From contig CALYLX010000128.1 of assembly GCA_944990035.1 (NCBI GenBank), positions 1,550,001 through 1,614,000 of the forward strand: a DNA stretch of 64,000 nt. The letters are read 5' to 3'. This document shows, one piece after another, positions 45,031 to 54,782 of this stretch (position 1 is its first letter; each line of letters opens with the position of its first letter). The stretch is from Clitopilus passeckerianus (Eukaryota > Basidiomycota > Agaricomycetes > Agaricales > Entolomataceae). Below the pieces are notes generated by a model. It worked only from the letters and a program-made list of their open reading frames with translations. It had not been told where the DNA came from and did not search any database. A program made the translations under genes and the position numbers.

Positions 45031-45955
45031 ATGGCATCCGAGTTTGAGCACAACGACGATATTCCTCGTAGCTCACCTCCCTTGCCACGATCTTCATCAC
45101 ACCCGAAGCCTAAGGGAATCTTGAAGAATGCTCCGCCACAGCCAGGAGCTACACCTCAGTATGAACCACTGAAATTGCTTGACTTTTATAAATCTAACCT
45201 GTTTCAATCTCATGCAGTAGCCTACAGTGGGATGAGGAGAACCTTGCCCTCACAGAAGTACAGAAAGATAGCTTAATGAAGATAACCGAACCAAAGACTC
45301 CTTATGTTCGATATAATGCGGAAACTGATACTGTTGAAAGTGGTACGTCAAATACTTTCCAAACGCTATGTACTTCGTTGCTTATGCTACGACAGAAATA
45401 CCAGGATTTAATCTTGATGGCAAATACGAGCCAGGATCCCCCATCTCGTCCACCGGTGCCGATACCTCTGGCCCTTCATCTCGGCGGACTTCTATGTCGA
45501 GTCTGCGTTCTGGTTCAGGGCGATCTCCCAGTACCGCATCTAGTCGGAGCACAAGCTTCAATCTGCCCAACGATGCTCGACGAGAAATACGGGCCGACTC
45601 GCGTGAACCCGGAGAAGAGGTAGAATTTGAAGAGGAGATGGATGAAGAGGGTAAGTGCTGTTCTTATTATCAGCATTCACTTCGTATTCATTTGTCCTTC
45701 CAATCAGCTGCAGAAAAACACGCTGCTTTCGTGCGCGCACGCGGCCGACACTACTCTAATGAAGCCGAAGCAATGAAGGTATGGTTTCCATGGTTCATCT
45801 TTGCGTCATTGATCTAACCGATGGATTACCGATTATAGCGTGCTGCTCAATTGATTGACGATGAGGACGACGAGGCATCTAATTCTGAAGAACAGCCAGT
45901 TCCTGCCGTTCCACCTCTTCCGTCAAAGCCAAATGGCATCAACCACAATAATTAG
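45031..45955 (+). CDS. GLC8: Protein phosphatase inhibitor 2 (IPP-2/Glc8)
   Basis: Regulator of type 1 protein phosphatase. Exons 45031-45158, 45218-45342, 45396-45650, 45708-45778 and 45839-45955; 231 aa, typical. Shows the three expected conserved elements: KPKGILKN near the N-terminus, [20 protein letters not shown] followed by [12 protein letters not shown] (the TP site phosphorylated in the family), and [20 protein letters not shown] with a nearby acidic tail. The middle is Ser/Arg-rich. All junctions are in frame. Downstream of SEC18 on the same strand with 169 bp between them. Confidence 0.9.
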
Positions 45956-46349
45956 CATCGCCACTCTGACTTGGAACTTCCTCATCTTGCATCGTTGTAC
46001 ATTAGCGCAGATTCGTTCGTATATATTTCTTTCTTCAGTATGCTACCAAGTTTGGCTCGGGGCAGGTTTCACCTGGAATACATCTGCTGGTTTGTATCAA
46101 TTTCAGAAGATAATCTGACAGTCAGATTGGTTTGGTGTAGTAATCCTAAAACTATCTGGAAACTGATTCGCTATACTCGAAAAGAGTCTATATATGTATA
46201 GGATAGGAACCGGTGGGTTAATGTGTAACAGGAGTTTATGAATACAAAGATGCAATGCTGAGAAGTAGAAAGGATAGACCATGTTAAAAACCCTTGGAAT
46301 GTTCTATAAGATGCAAATGAATAGTAGATAGCAAGTAGATAAGTAGCCC
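45956..46349. other. Convergent 3' region IPP-2 / Mg transporter
   Basis: 394 bp between two stop codons, AT-rich, with no coding support. It presumably contains both polyadenylation regions. Confidence 0.45.
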
Positions 46350-48977
46350 TCAATTTTTAACCATGAAGCGATAGGTGGAATATCCTCCAACCAAGGCGAA
46401 GGCAACCAGACCGGCAATGATGGACACAAACCAAGCAAAACCAGGAACATCTTGTCCCGGAACGTGGACGTTCATTCCCCAAAGACCTATCCGCATGAAT
46501 AAGCACTTGATAATGCCTGTAGCACCAGAAACCTACCAGTAACTAGATTCATCGGAATCAGTACCGTACCCAACGCGGTCAACTTGCTCAACACGTCATT
46601 GATTTGGTTATTCGCGTCCGTCATCTCGATGCTGATTTGCGCCAAATAATTGGAATGTGACCTTGACAGAATCTTCTCGTAGTGATTCAAGTTTTGCGTC
46701 ATGGTGATCAAATGATCCTGGATATCCGAGAGGTATAACCCAATGTCGCTCGTGGGTGCCATGCGCCAGTTTTCATTGCAGCGCTTTGCAAGACCTTTCA
46801 CGACGTCGGCCTTGTTGCCCATGAGGCGAAGGAGGCCCATGACTTTCTTGCGGCAGGTACCGATGCGCCTGAGCATGTCGCTCTGTTCGGTCTCTTTAAG
46901 GATCAGGACGAGTTCGTCAATTGAGTCGACTTCGTATTCGATGGATTGGATGAGAGGTCCAAAAGCATCAGTGATATCGTCAATAACAGCGTATGAAATC
47001 CAGTCAGATGTGACGGAAATATAGTCCTTGAGTTGTTTGATGCGTCTGCGGACGTTTTGTGGATGGGTTGTTGACCTGAAATGGAACTGAAGGGGACGTG
47101 TCAGATAGACGTTGAGCTGGAGAATTAACAGCAAACCAACCGAGAGAATACCCTCTCTGAAGACGATGATATACATGTTCAATGGTTCGAGGTATGTTGG
47201 ACTATATGGGTCCTGGTCAAAGCTGCGAAAACAGACCAGATAGTAGTTCCTGAAGAGCTCGATCTTCTCGCGGGTTTCTTCCATCAAAATGTCCTCGGTT
47301 GTCAACGGATGAATTGAGAAAACCTAAAGAAGTTTTGAATTTCGTGTCGAACATCGAAAAGACAGGTTGTCCAACCTTGCTCAGCATTTTCATCTCGTCA
47401 TCTGTAGGACTCAGAACATCTAGCCACCACGTCTTCTCATCTGGCTCCGAAGTTCCAGGCCCCATCATCAGTTTCTGGTCGCTGAGAGGACGCCTTGGTG
47501 GCTGCTGATCAGTATTGGGAGCAACCTGAGCTGCGAAGTATCCGTTTGTATCACCGGGAGTGGTGGCCCGAGAATAGATACCACCCGCACCAAGAGGCGC
47601 TTTGCCATTATTACCCGACTGCACAGGTGGAGTGTTTACAGTAGAGGGTGGCGGATGAATTCCTGCAAATAGGTCCTCAAAGCTCTGGCCTTCTGCGGGC
47701 AGTTCGCTCAGGCTACGAGCATGAATGGTGGCTGCCAGGGAGTTGGAATAAAACGAGAAGCGGTATGGTCTGTCATGTCCTGTCGTAAGAATACCACCGG
47801 GTAGACCTGTGCCAGGAACTCCGCCTGCATGCCCCGTAGCTAGACCCGCCAGAGGGTCGTAGCCGCCACCATCTTGCTGCTGTCTTCCCAGACTTAAAGC
47901 GCCTAAACCAAGCCGGGCGGAAAGGGATGATGGGCCATTGGGGCTGCCAATCAACCCAGAAGGTGATATGTGAGGGGTTTCGAAGAGGGCGATCTTGCCT
48001 CCAATACCTTTCCTGTGAAGACGAGGATGTGGGTGTGACTGTGAGAGCTTGCGTTGACGCATGCTACTTGTACTTGGCCTGGGCGGCGCTTCATCTGCAG
48101 GATGCACACCGTTCTGAATGCTGCCTGAGATGGATGTAGCGGGCCCTACCTGTTCTTGCTCAGATGTCTGTGACTCCACAGGAGGGGTTACAGCGGTGGT
48201 GGTAGTAGATGGGCCAGCACCTTGAGAGGAGAGCTGGGGTGCAGACACTACAGCAGGTCTGCGTAACGCGTCAATCGAGAATTTCGTGGTCGGGGATAAT
48301 CCAAGTGAAGCTTTCTCTGTCGTTGCGAAGTCCTCCATGTGCGAGAAGTCGAACTGGGAGCGGGAGACATTCGTAGCTTGGTACGTGGGTAGGCCATAGG
48401 TTGATTCATTGTGAGGCGGAGGTAGGTTCTCCAAGGAAGCTGCTCGGCCTGCTGCTGGATGTGGATGTGCTTGTCCCATTGGCATGGAACTTGCAAGCAA
48501 TGACGGATCATGACCTTGCGCTAGGTGGTGCAGGCCGGTCAGATCTATTCTGGATGGGTTAGGCATGGGTATTCCACTGTCTTCGTCGTCCGTGAGCATT
48601 CCTGCCGATGGGTTAAGTCTGTCCTCATCCGTAATGTCGTTTCTGTGGTGTTCGTCTGGTTCGAAACCTTCCACGGTGACTTCAGGTTGTGTCTGCCGGT
48701 GATGCAAGGCGTGTTGCTGTATTGGACTCAGGTCGGGCGACATACTTATCGTTTCCCGCCTTGCACGAGAAAGATGCATAGCCATATCAACATCCATGGT
48801 CCGCTGTCGTTCTCTTGCATCCTGAGGATCGAAAGACCTCGAAAGTGTCGGTGACCGACGAAGGCTTGTATGCCCAGCATGCTCGCTGTCGACATCCCCA
48901 GGGTTGCTATTATGTCGGTGAGTGTAAGAAAGTGGAGAATCCGTTATTGGTGATGAAGAGAGGACCCCGCCACTCAT
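46350..48977 (-). CDS. CorA-type magnesium transporter (ALR1/MNR2 family)
   Basis: Membrane Mg2+ channel/transporter. Exons in order 48977-47376, 47323-47141, 47086-46537 and 46486-46350; 823 aa. Long disordered N-terminus rich in Ser, Pro and Gly (about 1-480). The CorA core starts near WWLDVLSPTDDEMKMLSKVF and SIHPLTTEDILMEETREKIE, followed by YYLVCFRSF and a long helical stalk (VRRRIKQLKDYISVTSDWIS to LTALGTVLIP). TM1 is followed by the signature GMN in GLWGMNVHVPG; TM2 is FAWFVSIIAGLVAFALVGGY. Plasma-membrane (Alr1) versus vacuolar (Mnr2) location cannot be told from sequence. The 54-nt intron 47087-47140 is open in frame. No frame break. Confidence 0.9.
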
Positions 48978-49099
48978 TTTCACAAAGCCTTGAGGTTGCG
49001 CCTTGCTGAACGGTGATTGCAATATCAAAAGTTCAGAGTTCTTTCCTCACGTGTGAAACGGCCTTAGACCGGATATGGTAGTGCTCATGCATTCTTTAT

Positions 49100-49182
49100 G
49101 CCCCCGTTGTCTAATGGTTATGACGTCAGACTTCTACACTTGTACAATCTGGAGGTTGCGGGTTCGAGTCCCGCCGGGGGTT
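49100..49182 (+). tRNA. tRNA-Arg(TCT) with 10-nt intron
   Basis: Cloverleaf by eye: acceptor GCCCCCG/CGGGGGT, T arm GCGGG-TTCGAGT-CCCGC, anticodon arm TCAGA-loop-TCTGG. Anticodon TCT is at 49133-49135. A 10-nt intron (49137-49146) sits at the canonical place, one base 3' of the anticodon. Removing it gives 73 nt. A long T run follows at 49198-49205. Confidence 0.9.
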
Positions 49183-49197
49183 AATGCGATGGGAAGA

Positions 49198-49205
49198 TTT
49201 TTTTT
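49198..49205 (+). terminator. Pol III T-run after first tRNA
   Basis: Run of eight T 16 nt after the tRNA end, a normal RNA polymerase III stop signal. Confidence 0.6.
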
Positions 49206-49328
49206 CTTTTCTTCGTAAGGCCTCGAGGTGAATCGTTCACCCTCACGCAAAGAAACGACAGCTGACTCAGCTAAGAGCTGGGCCGATAGTCTGCCCTATC
49301 ATTACATCCAAGTGCCACTGTTGTTGAA

Positions 49329-49401
49329 GCCCTTGTTGTCTAATGGCTATGACGTCAGACTTCTAATCTGGAGGTTGCGGGTTCGAGTCCCGCCAGGGGT
49401 T
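49329..49401 (+). tRNA. tRNA-Arg(TCT), intronless
   Basis: Second tRNA-Arg(TCT) on the same strand, 146 bp downstream. 73 nt, nearly identical to the mature form of the first gene, with anticodon TCT at 49362-49364 and no intron. The acceptor stem GCCCTTG/CAGGGGT contains a T-G wobble where the first copy has C-G. TTTT follows at 49411-49414. Looks functional but slightly degenerate. Confidence 0.88.
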
Positions 49402-49920
49402 CGAGATTTATTTTCGACACTACCACACGGCTAACCACCACTGCTTTTTTCCCTTAGTTGTGGCGCAGCTAGCATAGCAATCTCCTTCCCGCGGCAGAAC
49501 GTGTCATTCTGTGGTGACACTGATTATTGCGAATGTTCATCAGATACCGCTTGTATTCTCGTTTCCGCCGGCGTAGGCGCAAACTTCGACTACAACAATT
49601 CAGTTCCTCTTTTCATGATCTTCACCGTTTTCGCGATTGTCAGCCCTGCCTCGGACGCAGGGTTGATTTTTGTAGGGTCCCGCGTAGGAGTGCCAGTGGA
49701 TCTCTGATGACGAAGTTTCTACGAACACCAGCATGGCCTGACACCTTACAGACCTCTGCCGTCCCCCACGGTACCTTGCAGCCCCCTCGACATTCCCTTA
49801 ACCCGGGTAAGCGTCGAGGCGGACAAGTTTTCGCCGATATATGTGCTGGAGTATAAATCAAGCGACCTACAATTCTTTGGGAAGTTAAGCTAAACTACCC
49901 CATTGTCCACCTCTCTTGCC
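49402..49920 (+). promoter_or_regulatory. Upstream region of acyl-CoA ligase 1 with TATA box
   Basis: 519 bp between the second tRNA and the ligase start. TATAAAT at 49852-49858 lies about 65 bp before the ATG and is the likely core promoter. Short open frames here have no support. Confidence 0.5.
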
Positions 49921-52088
49921 ATGATCCTGAAGTCGCCCTACCCCACAGTACCGCCTTTGCTGGAAGGAAACCTCCACGATTTCTGCTTCAATAGGCCTGA
50001 TCATTCTGCATGGCCAGACTTTACGCTGTACATTGACGCTGAGACTGAACGCGAAACGAAATCCAGCGAGTTCAAACAACGGATCCAGCTAGGCGCTACT
50101 GCACTGGGGATGTCTACTCAAGAAGGGGGCTTGAACTCCTTGCAGGAAATGGAGAACTCATCGGCATTATGGGTCTCAACTCCGTGGTACGCATTCATTT
50201 CCCGCTGTCCCTGAATGATATCTGAATAACGTCGAAAAGGACTATATCACATTGGTGCACTCCCTCGTGTACCCGGCCACACCCTCGGCGTTGATATCCC
50301 CTTATTCGACGCCATTTGAGCTCAATCACGCCCTTACCCTGACGAAACTGACGCGGTTATTTGTGGACGCATCGTTGATCCCTCTGGTCAAACCTGTTGC
50401 CGAAAAGGCTGGTATCACTGCAGACAAGATTTACATCCTCGATGGGACACTTGAAGGGCATCGAAGCTTTGACGGCATGGTTCGGCGGGTCCAGTCCAAG
50501 GGTGCGGCCATAACGCCAGTTCGACCTGCTATGAAGAATGCACTGGCATACCTCCTATTCTCAAGTGGAACCACTGGACTACCGAAAGGTTTGTCTAGGC
50601 CCCGTTGCCCACAGGTCGTTACCTCACACTTTTGGGTTACAGCGGTTATGTTATCTCAGGGGAACATCAAATTTTCTATGGCCCAAGTCATGAAGGTGGG
50701 TGGATATGTGATGAAAGTGGCGCCGGTACATTGCGTCGCAGAATTTGGCTTCTCTGATCTAAATTCGTTAGTATTGTGGCCTCCAAGCCCGCCTGTAGGA
50801 ATCGCCGTCAACCTGGCACATCTTCCTTTGTATCACACCTACGGCCTCCACCACTATTCCTTCTCCCCATTTATCGGCCCTGCCAGCTTCGTATTAATGA
50901 AGAAATGGGACGTTGAATTTGCGCTGAAAGCCTTCCGCAAGTAAGCCCTTTCACTCAGACCTCGCGTGGTTGTATTTACTGACAGTCCCCGCAGGTACAA
51001 AATTACAGTCACAGCCCTTGTTCCCTCAATAGCACACCAGCTGGTGAACCGCCCTGGTACCAACAATACTCACTTTTCTGCGATCACAACTTTCTTGAGT
51101 GGCGCAGCGTACCTGCCTCCTGATCTGGCACGCAAGCTCAAGAAATTGATCCCCCAAACTGCAACAGTTTCCGAAGGATATGGGATGACTGAATCCGTAA
51201 GTTTAGTGGATACCTATACACAATACAGGCTAAGGTCTTCACCTCCAGACCGTGACTGTCATCTCACAACCTCCGATTATGCTCCCTCAAGCTGAACAGA
51301 TCCGAGCTTCGGACTCGGTAGGAGTTCTCCTCCCTGGCGTGGAAGCACGGCTGGTCCGCGACAATGGTACCGATGCTGGGGTTGACGAAGAGGGCGAAAT
51401 TTTCCTAAGGGGGTCCACTGTGACCCTTGGTTACTGGAATAACGAAAAGGCGACCAGGGAGACGTTCCTCGAAGATGGATGGCTGAAGACGGGAGACAGG
51501 ATGAGAGCAAATAAAGACGGACACTTCTTGTGAGTACCTTGCCCCGGGCCAAACGTGCTTGATCTATTAGACTCATGTTGACTCTAGCTTCTGTGATCGG
51601 GCCAAGGTCGGTTCCAGTTTTTTTACAGGTCCTCATTGGCACGAGGTGCTGACAACGTTATTATTCTTAGGACACTCTCAAAGTTTCAGGCGTGCAAGTC
51701 TCTCCTGCCGAGATCGAGGACGTCTTGCTGGCGGACCCACGGAAGTTAATCATTGACGCAGCGGTTGCTGGTGTTGGCGGCGGTCGTACATCAGACGAGA
51801 AGCTACCTCGCGCATGGGTCGTTCTTAGCCCTGAGGGACAACGGCTTGGGGAGCAACAAGCACTGAAAGAATTGGAGTCGTGGCATAAACAGAGTTTGAG
51901 CAAGTACAAATGGTTGAGGGGAGGAATCGAAGTCGTTGAACAGGTACTGTATCATCCATCGGGCGCAAGATGAACATCCAAGCTTACTCGACATCCCAAC
52001 AGATCCCGAAGTCACCCACAGGCAAAGTCCTGAAAAGGATTTTGGTCGACAAATTTGAGAAGAGGATAAACCTATCAGCAGGCTGTGA
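49921..52088 (+). CDS. AMP-forming acyl-CoA ligase, paralog 1
   Basis: ANL-superfamily adenylate-forming ligase, closest in motif style to fungal 4-coumarate/acyl-CoA ligases; the substrate is unknown. Exons 49921-50186, 50240-50588, 50643-50940, 50995-51196, 51249-51529, 51588-51606 (19 nt), 51671-51943, 52003-52088; about 591 aa. Signature YLLFSSGTTGLPK, then HLPLYHTYGLHH, EGYGMTES, GWLKTGDRMRANKDGHFFFC and the C-terminal PTGKVLKR with the catalytic Lys. Frame breaks in G5 at 50125-50129; a sixth G gives GGLELLAGNGELIGIMG, matching paralog 2. A second probable break at 52068-52070 (AAA) hides a C-terminus ending SRL, a peroxisomal PTS1 variant. As written the frame runs on to 52125 (ending HHRDI). 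Confidence 0.85.
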
Positions 52089-52125
52089 TTCTCAGCACGA
52101 CAAGCCTCATCATCGCGATATCTAG

Positions 52126-52464
52126 GGCCGTGGTAACCTCATCCCGTTTTCCCTCCACTGTGCGAGGTTTTATACATAACCGGACTTTCGTTACACATTT
52201 TTTTAATCTATTGGGTCCCTCGCACCCCTCGAGCCTAATTCCGTGTATATGTATGGTATCGTTTGCTAATTGCAATTTCAGGGAAAAATTCTGTGCTGCG
52301 GAAGCTGTGGTTGTTCTCGATAACCCTCTTTGAAATCGATCCCGGGTAATTGTTGGAAGCTTCTTTGCCTCAACATGATGGCATAATAATGAACTTGTTC
52401 TGGATTCTCGAGCACACGAATCAGGCCTCCGTCACCTTCTGAAGGACTGTCCAACTAGACGCTC
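52126..52464 (+). other. Spacer between the two ligase genes
   Basis: 339 bp without a gene. It should hold the 3' end of ligase 1 and the promoter of ligase 2. No strong TATA box was seen. Confidence 0.45.
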
Positions 52465-54613
52465 ATGGTTGTGAAGTCTCCCTACCCGCCCGTTCCACCG
52501 CTGCCGGAGGGTAACATCCATGACTTCTGCTTCAATCGACCTGACCAGGCTACATGGGCGGATTTCACTCTTTACATCAATGCGGAGACTGGATTGGAAA
52601 TCAAATTCAGCGAACACAAGCAAAGGATTCTCTTGGGTGCTTCTGTTCTAGGCGGACCAGTTGAAAAGGGAGGCCTCGGATTGCAGGCAGGACAAGGAGA
52701 GTTGGTCGGCATAATTGGCTTCAACTCCCTGGTATGCCATATATCTCGTTGTTGGTCTCGTATTTTAGTTGAGGTAACTGCAGGATTATATCACACTGGT
52801 GCATTCGCTTGTTTACTTGACAATTCCTCCGGTTTTAATATCGGGATACTCAACCTCCACTGAACTCACTCACGCCCTAACAGTTGCCAAAGCTACACGA
52901 CTGTTTGTAGATGCCCCTCTACTAGAACGTGTGCTCTCTGTGGCAAGGAAATTTGGAATTCCTTCCGATAGAGTATACGTGCTTGGTGGCAGCTCGTACC
53001 AAGGGTATCGGAGCTTTGAGCAGATGATTACTCTGGGGCGTGATCTTCCACCCATCCCAGTGCAGCCTGCCCAGAAAACGACGCTGGCATATCTCTTATT
53101 CTCCAGTGGGACCACTGGGCTTCCGAAAGGTTGGTGGAACCAGGCTGCATAATGGATCGGATTTCGTTCAATTGAATTTCCCTGTACAGCTGTGATGCTA
53201 TCTCATGGCAATATTCGATTCATAATGGCGCAGGTTCTGACTGCGGGGCATATATAATCAAAGCAGCATCAGTAGTAGCTTTCGGTCCTGCCATTGACAG
53301 TATTCCTCTGATCAAGAAACTTCACAACCAGCCGATTCAGCCACCGCTAGGTGTACCGATTTGCCTGGCTTACCTTCCACTAAGTTCTACATATGGCCTT
53401 CATTACTACACCATATCTCCTTGCACTTCTCCAATGACCTTCGTTCTGATGAGAAAATGGGACATACGTGCAGCAATCACAGCATTTAGAAGGTCAGTCG
53501 ATCAGCATTTTTGAGCTTACGCATCCTTCTGATCTCTCCAACGAAAGATATAAGATTACGATGACCGCCTTTGTCCCATCCATCATCCACCAGCTGGTGA
53601 ATTATCCAGGAATTGAGCATGTCGACTTCTCGTCAATAACAAGTTCCTTGAGCGCAACGGCATATCTTCCACCAGATCTTTCCAATAAACTGAAGAAGCT
53701 CCTTCCGAAAACTCAAGTATCAGAAGGATGGGGCATGACCGAGTCGGTGATACGTCCACAAACCTCTCTGAAATCCTGTTCTCACTCAACTCCCTAGTCA
53801 GCGATGTCAATTGCCCAGCCGCCTTCATTTATCTTCAAGGGCGATATTATTCGTGCCTCTGGTTCCATAGGGTTCTTCATCCCGGTGTTGAGGCCCGCAT
53901 TGCCCGTGAAGATGGTGCAGACGCGAACGTTGATGAGGCCGGCGAGCTTTTGCTGCGGGGAGATAACGTAGCTTTAGGGTATCGGAATGACGAGCAGGCA
54001 ACCAGGGCCACCTTCCTCCCCGATGGTTGGCTGAAGACGGGCGATAGGGTCAGAGTCAATAAAGATGGGCATTTCTTGTAGGTCATTCCCTTGTATAGTC
54101 AATATCGTACTAAAGTATCCGACCCATAGCTTCCTTGATAGAATAAAGGTTCGTCCGATGAAGTCGACAGTGTTACCCAGTTAAGTTTGACAGAGGAGTT
54201 TAGGATGTTTTGAAAGTTTCAGGCGCTCAGGTTTCCCCAGCTGAAATAGAAGACGTGTTGCTGGCAAATCCTAGGAAAATGATCACAGACGTAACCGTCG
54301 CTGGAGTCAGCGGTGGGCGAACAGTGGATGAGAAGGTGCCTCGAGCATGGGTTGTTCTCAGCCCAGCAGGCAAGAAGCTAGGAAATCATGTAGTTCTGAA
54401 AGAACTCGAGTCGTGGCACAAACAAAGCCTTAGCAAATACAAGTGGCTAAGGGGAGGGATAGAAGTTGTTGAAGAGGTAAGAGGCTCAATTCGGGTATCC
54501 GGGACTTTCAAGCCCATTGACATTCCCAGATTCCTAAGTCATCCATGGGCAAGGTCCTGAAAAGAGTGTTGGTCGAGCGATTCGAGAAGAGTAATATGGG
54601 CAGCAAGCTGTAG
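52465..54613 (+). CDS. AMP-forming acyl-CoA ligase, paralog 2 (PTS1 -SKL)
   Basis: Tandem paralog of the preceding ligase with the same eight-exon plan: 52465-52731, 52784-53129, 53190-53492, 53548-53746, 53798-54077, 54130-54148 (19 nt), 54204-54476, 54530-54613; 590 aa after two added bases. Signature YLLFSSGTTGLPK, then YLPLSSTYGLHYY, EGWGMTES, GWLKTGDRVRVNKDGHFF and MGKVLKR with the catalytic Lys. The protein ends GSKL, a canonical peroxisomal import signal. Breaks: G4 at 53245-53248 (a fifth G gives LTAGAYIIKAAS) and CCCGG at 53881-53885 (an added base gives SIGFFIPGVEARIARED, aligned with GVLLPGVEARLVRD in paralog 1). The two breaks look like sequencing errors, since every other junction and motif is intact. 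Confidence 0.85.
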
Positions 54614-54782
54614 TTGTCAAGCGGGAGCCATCGTAGAGTAACTTTGTATTCAGAGGGTCTACATAGCAGAAGATATAAGATATACGTGCAGAGTAATAAT
54701 GATACAATGAGGGTATTTAAATAGATGGGTGGGGGTAACCTGTTCCATATTCCGAATAGAAAATAATTAGTCTTGCGTGACA

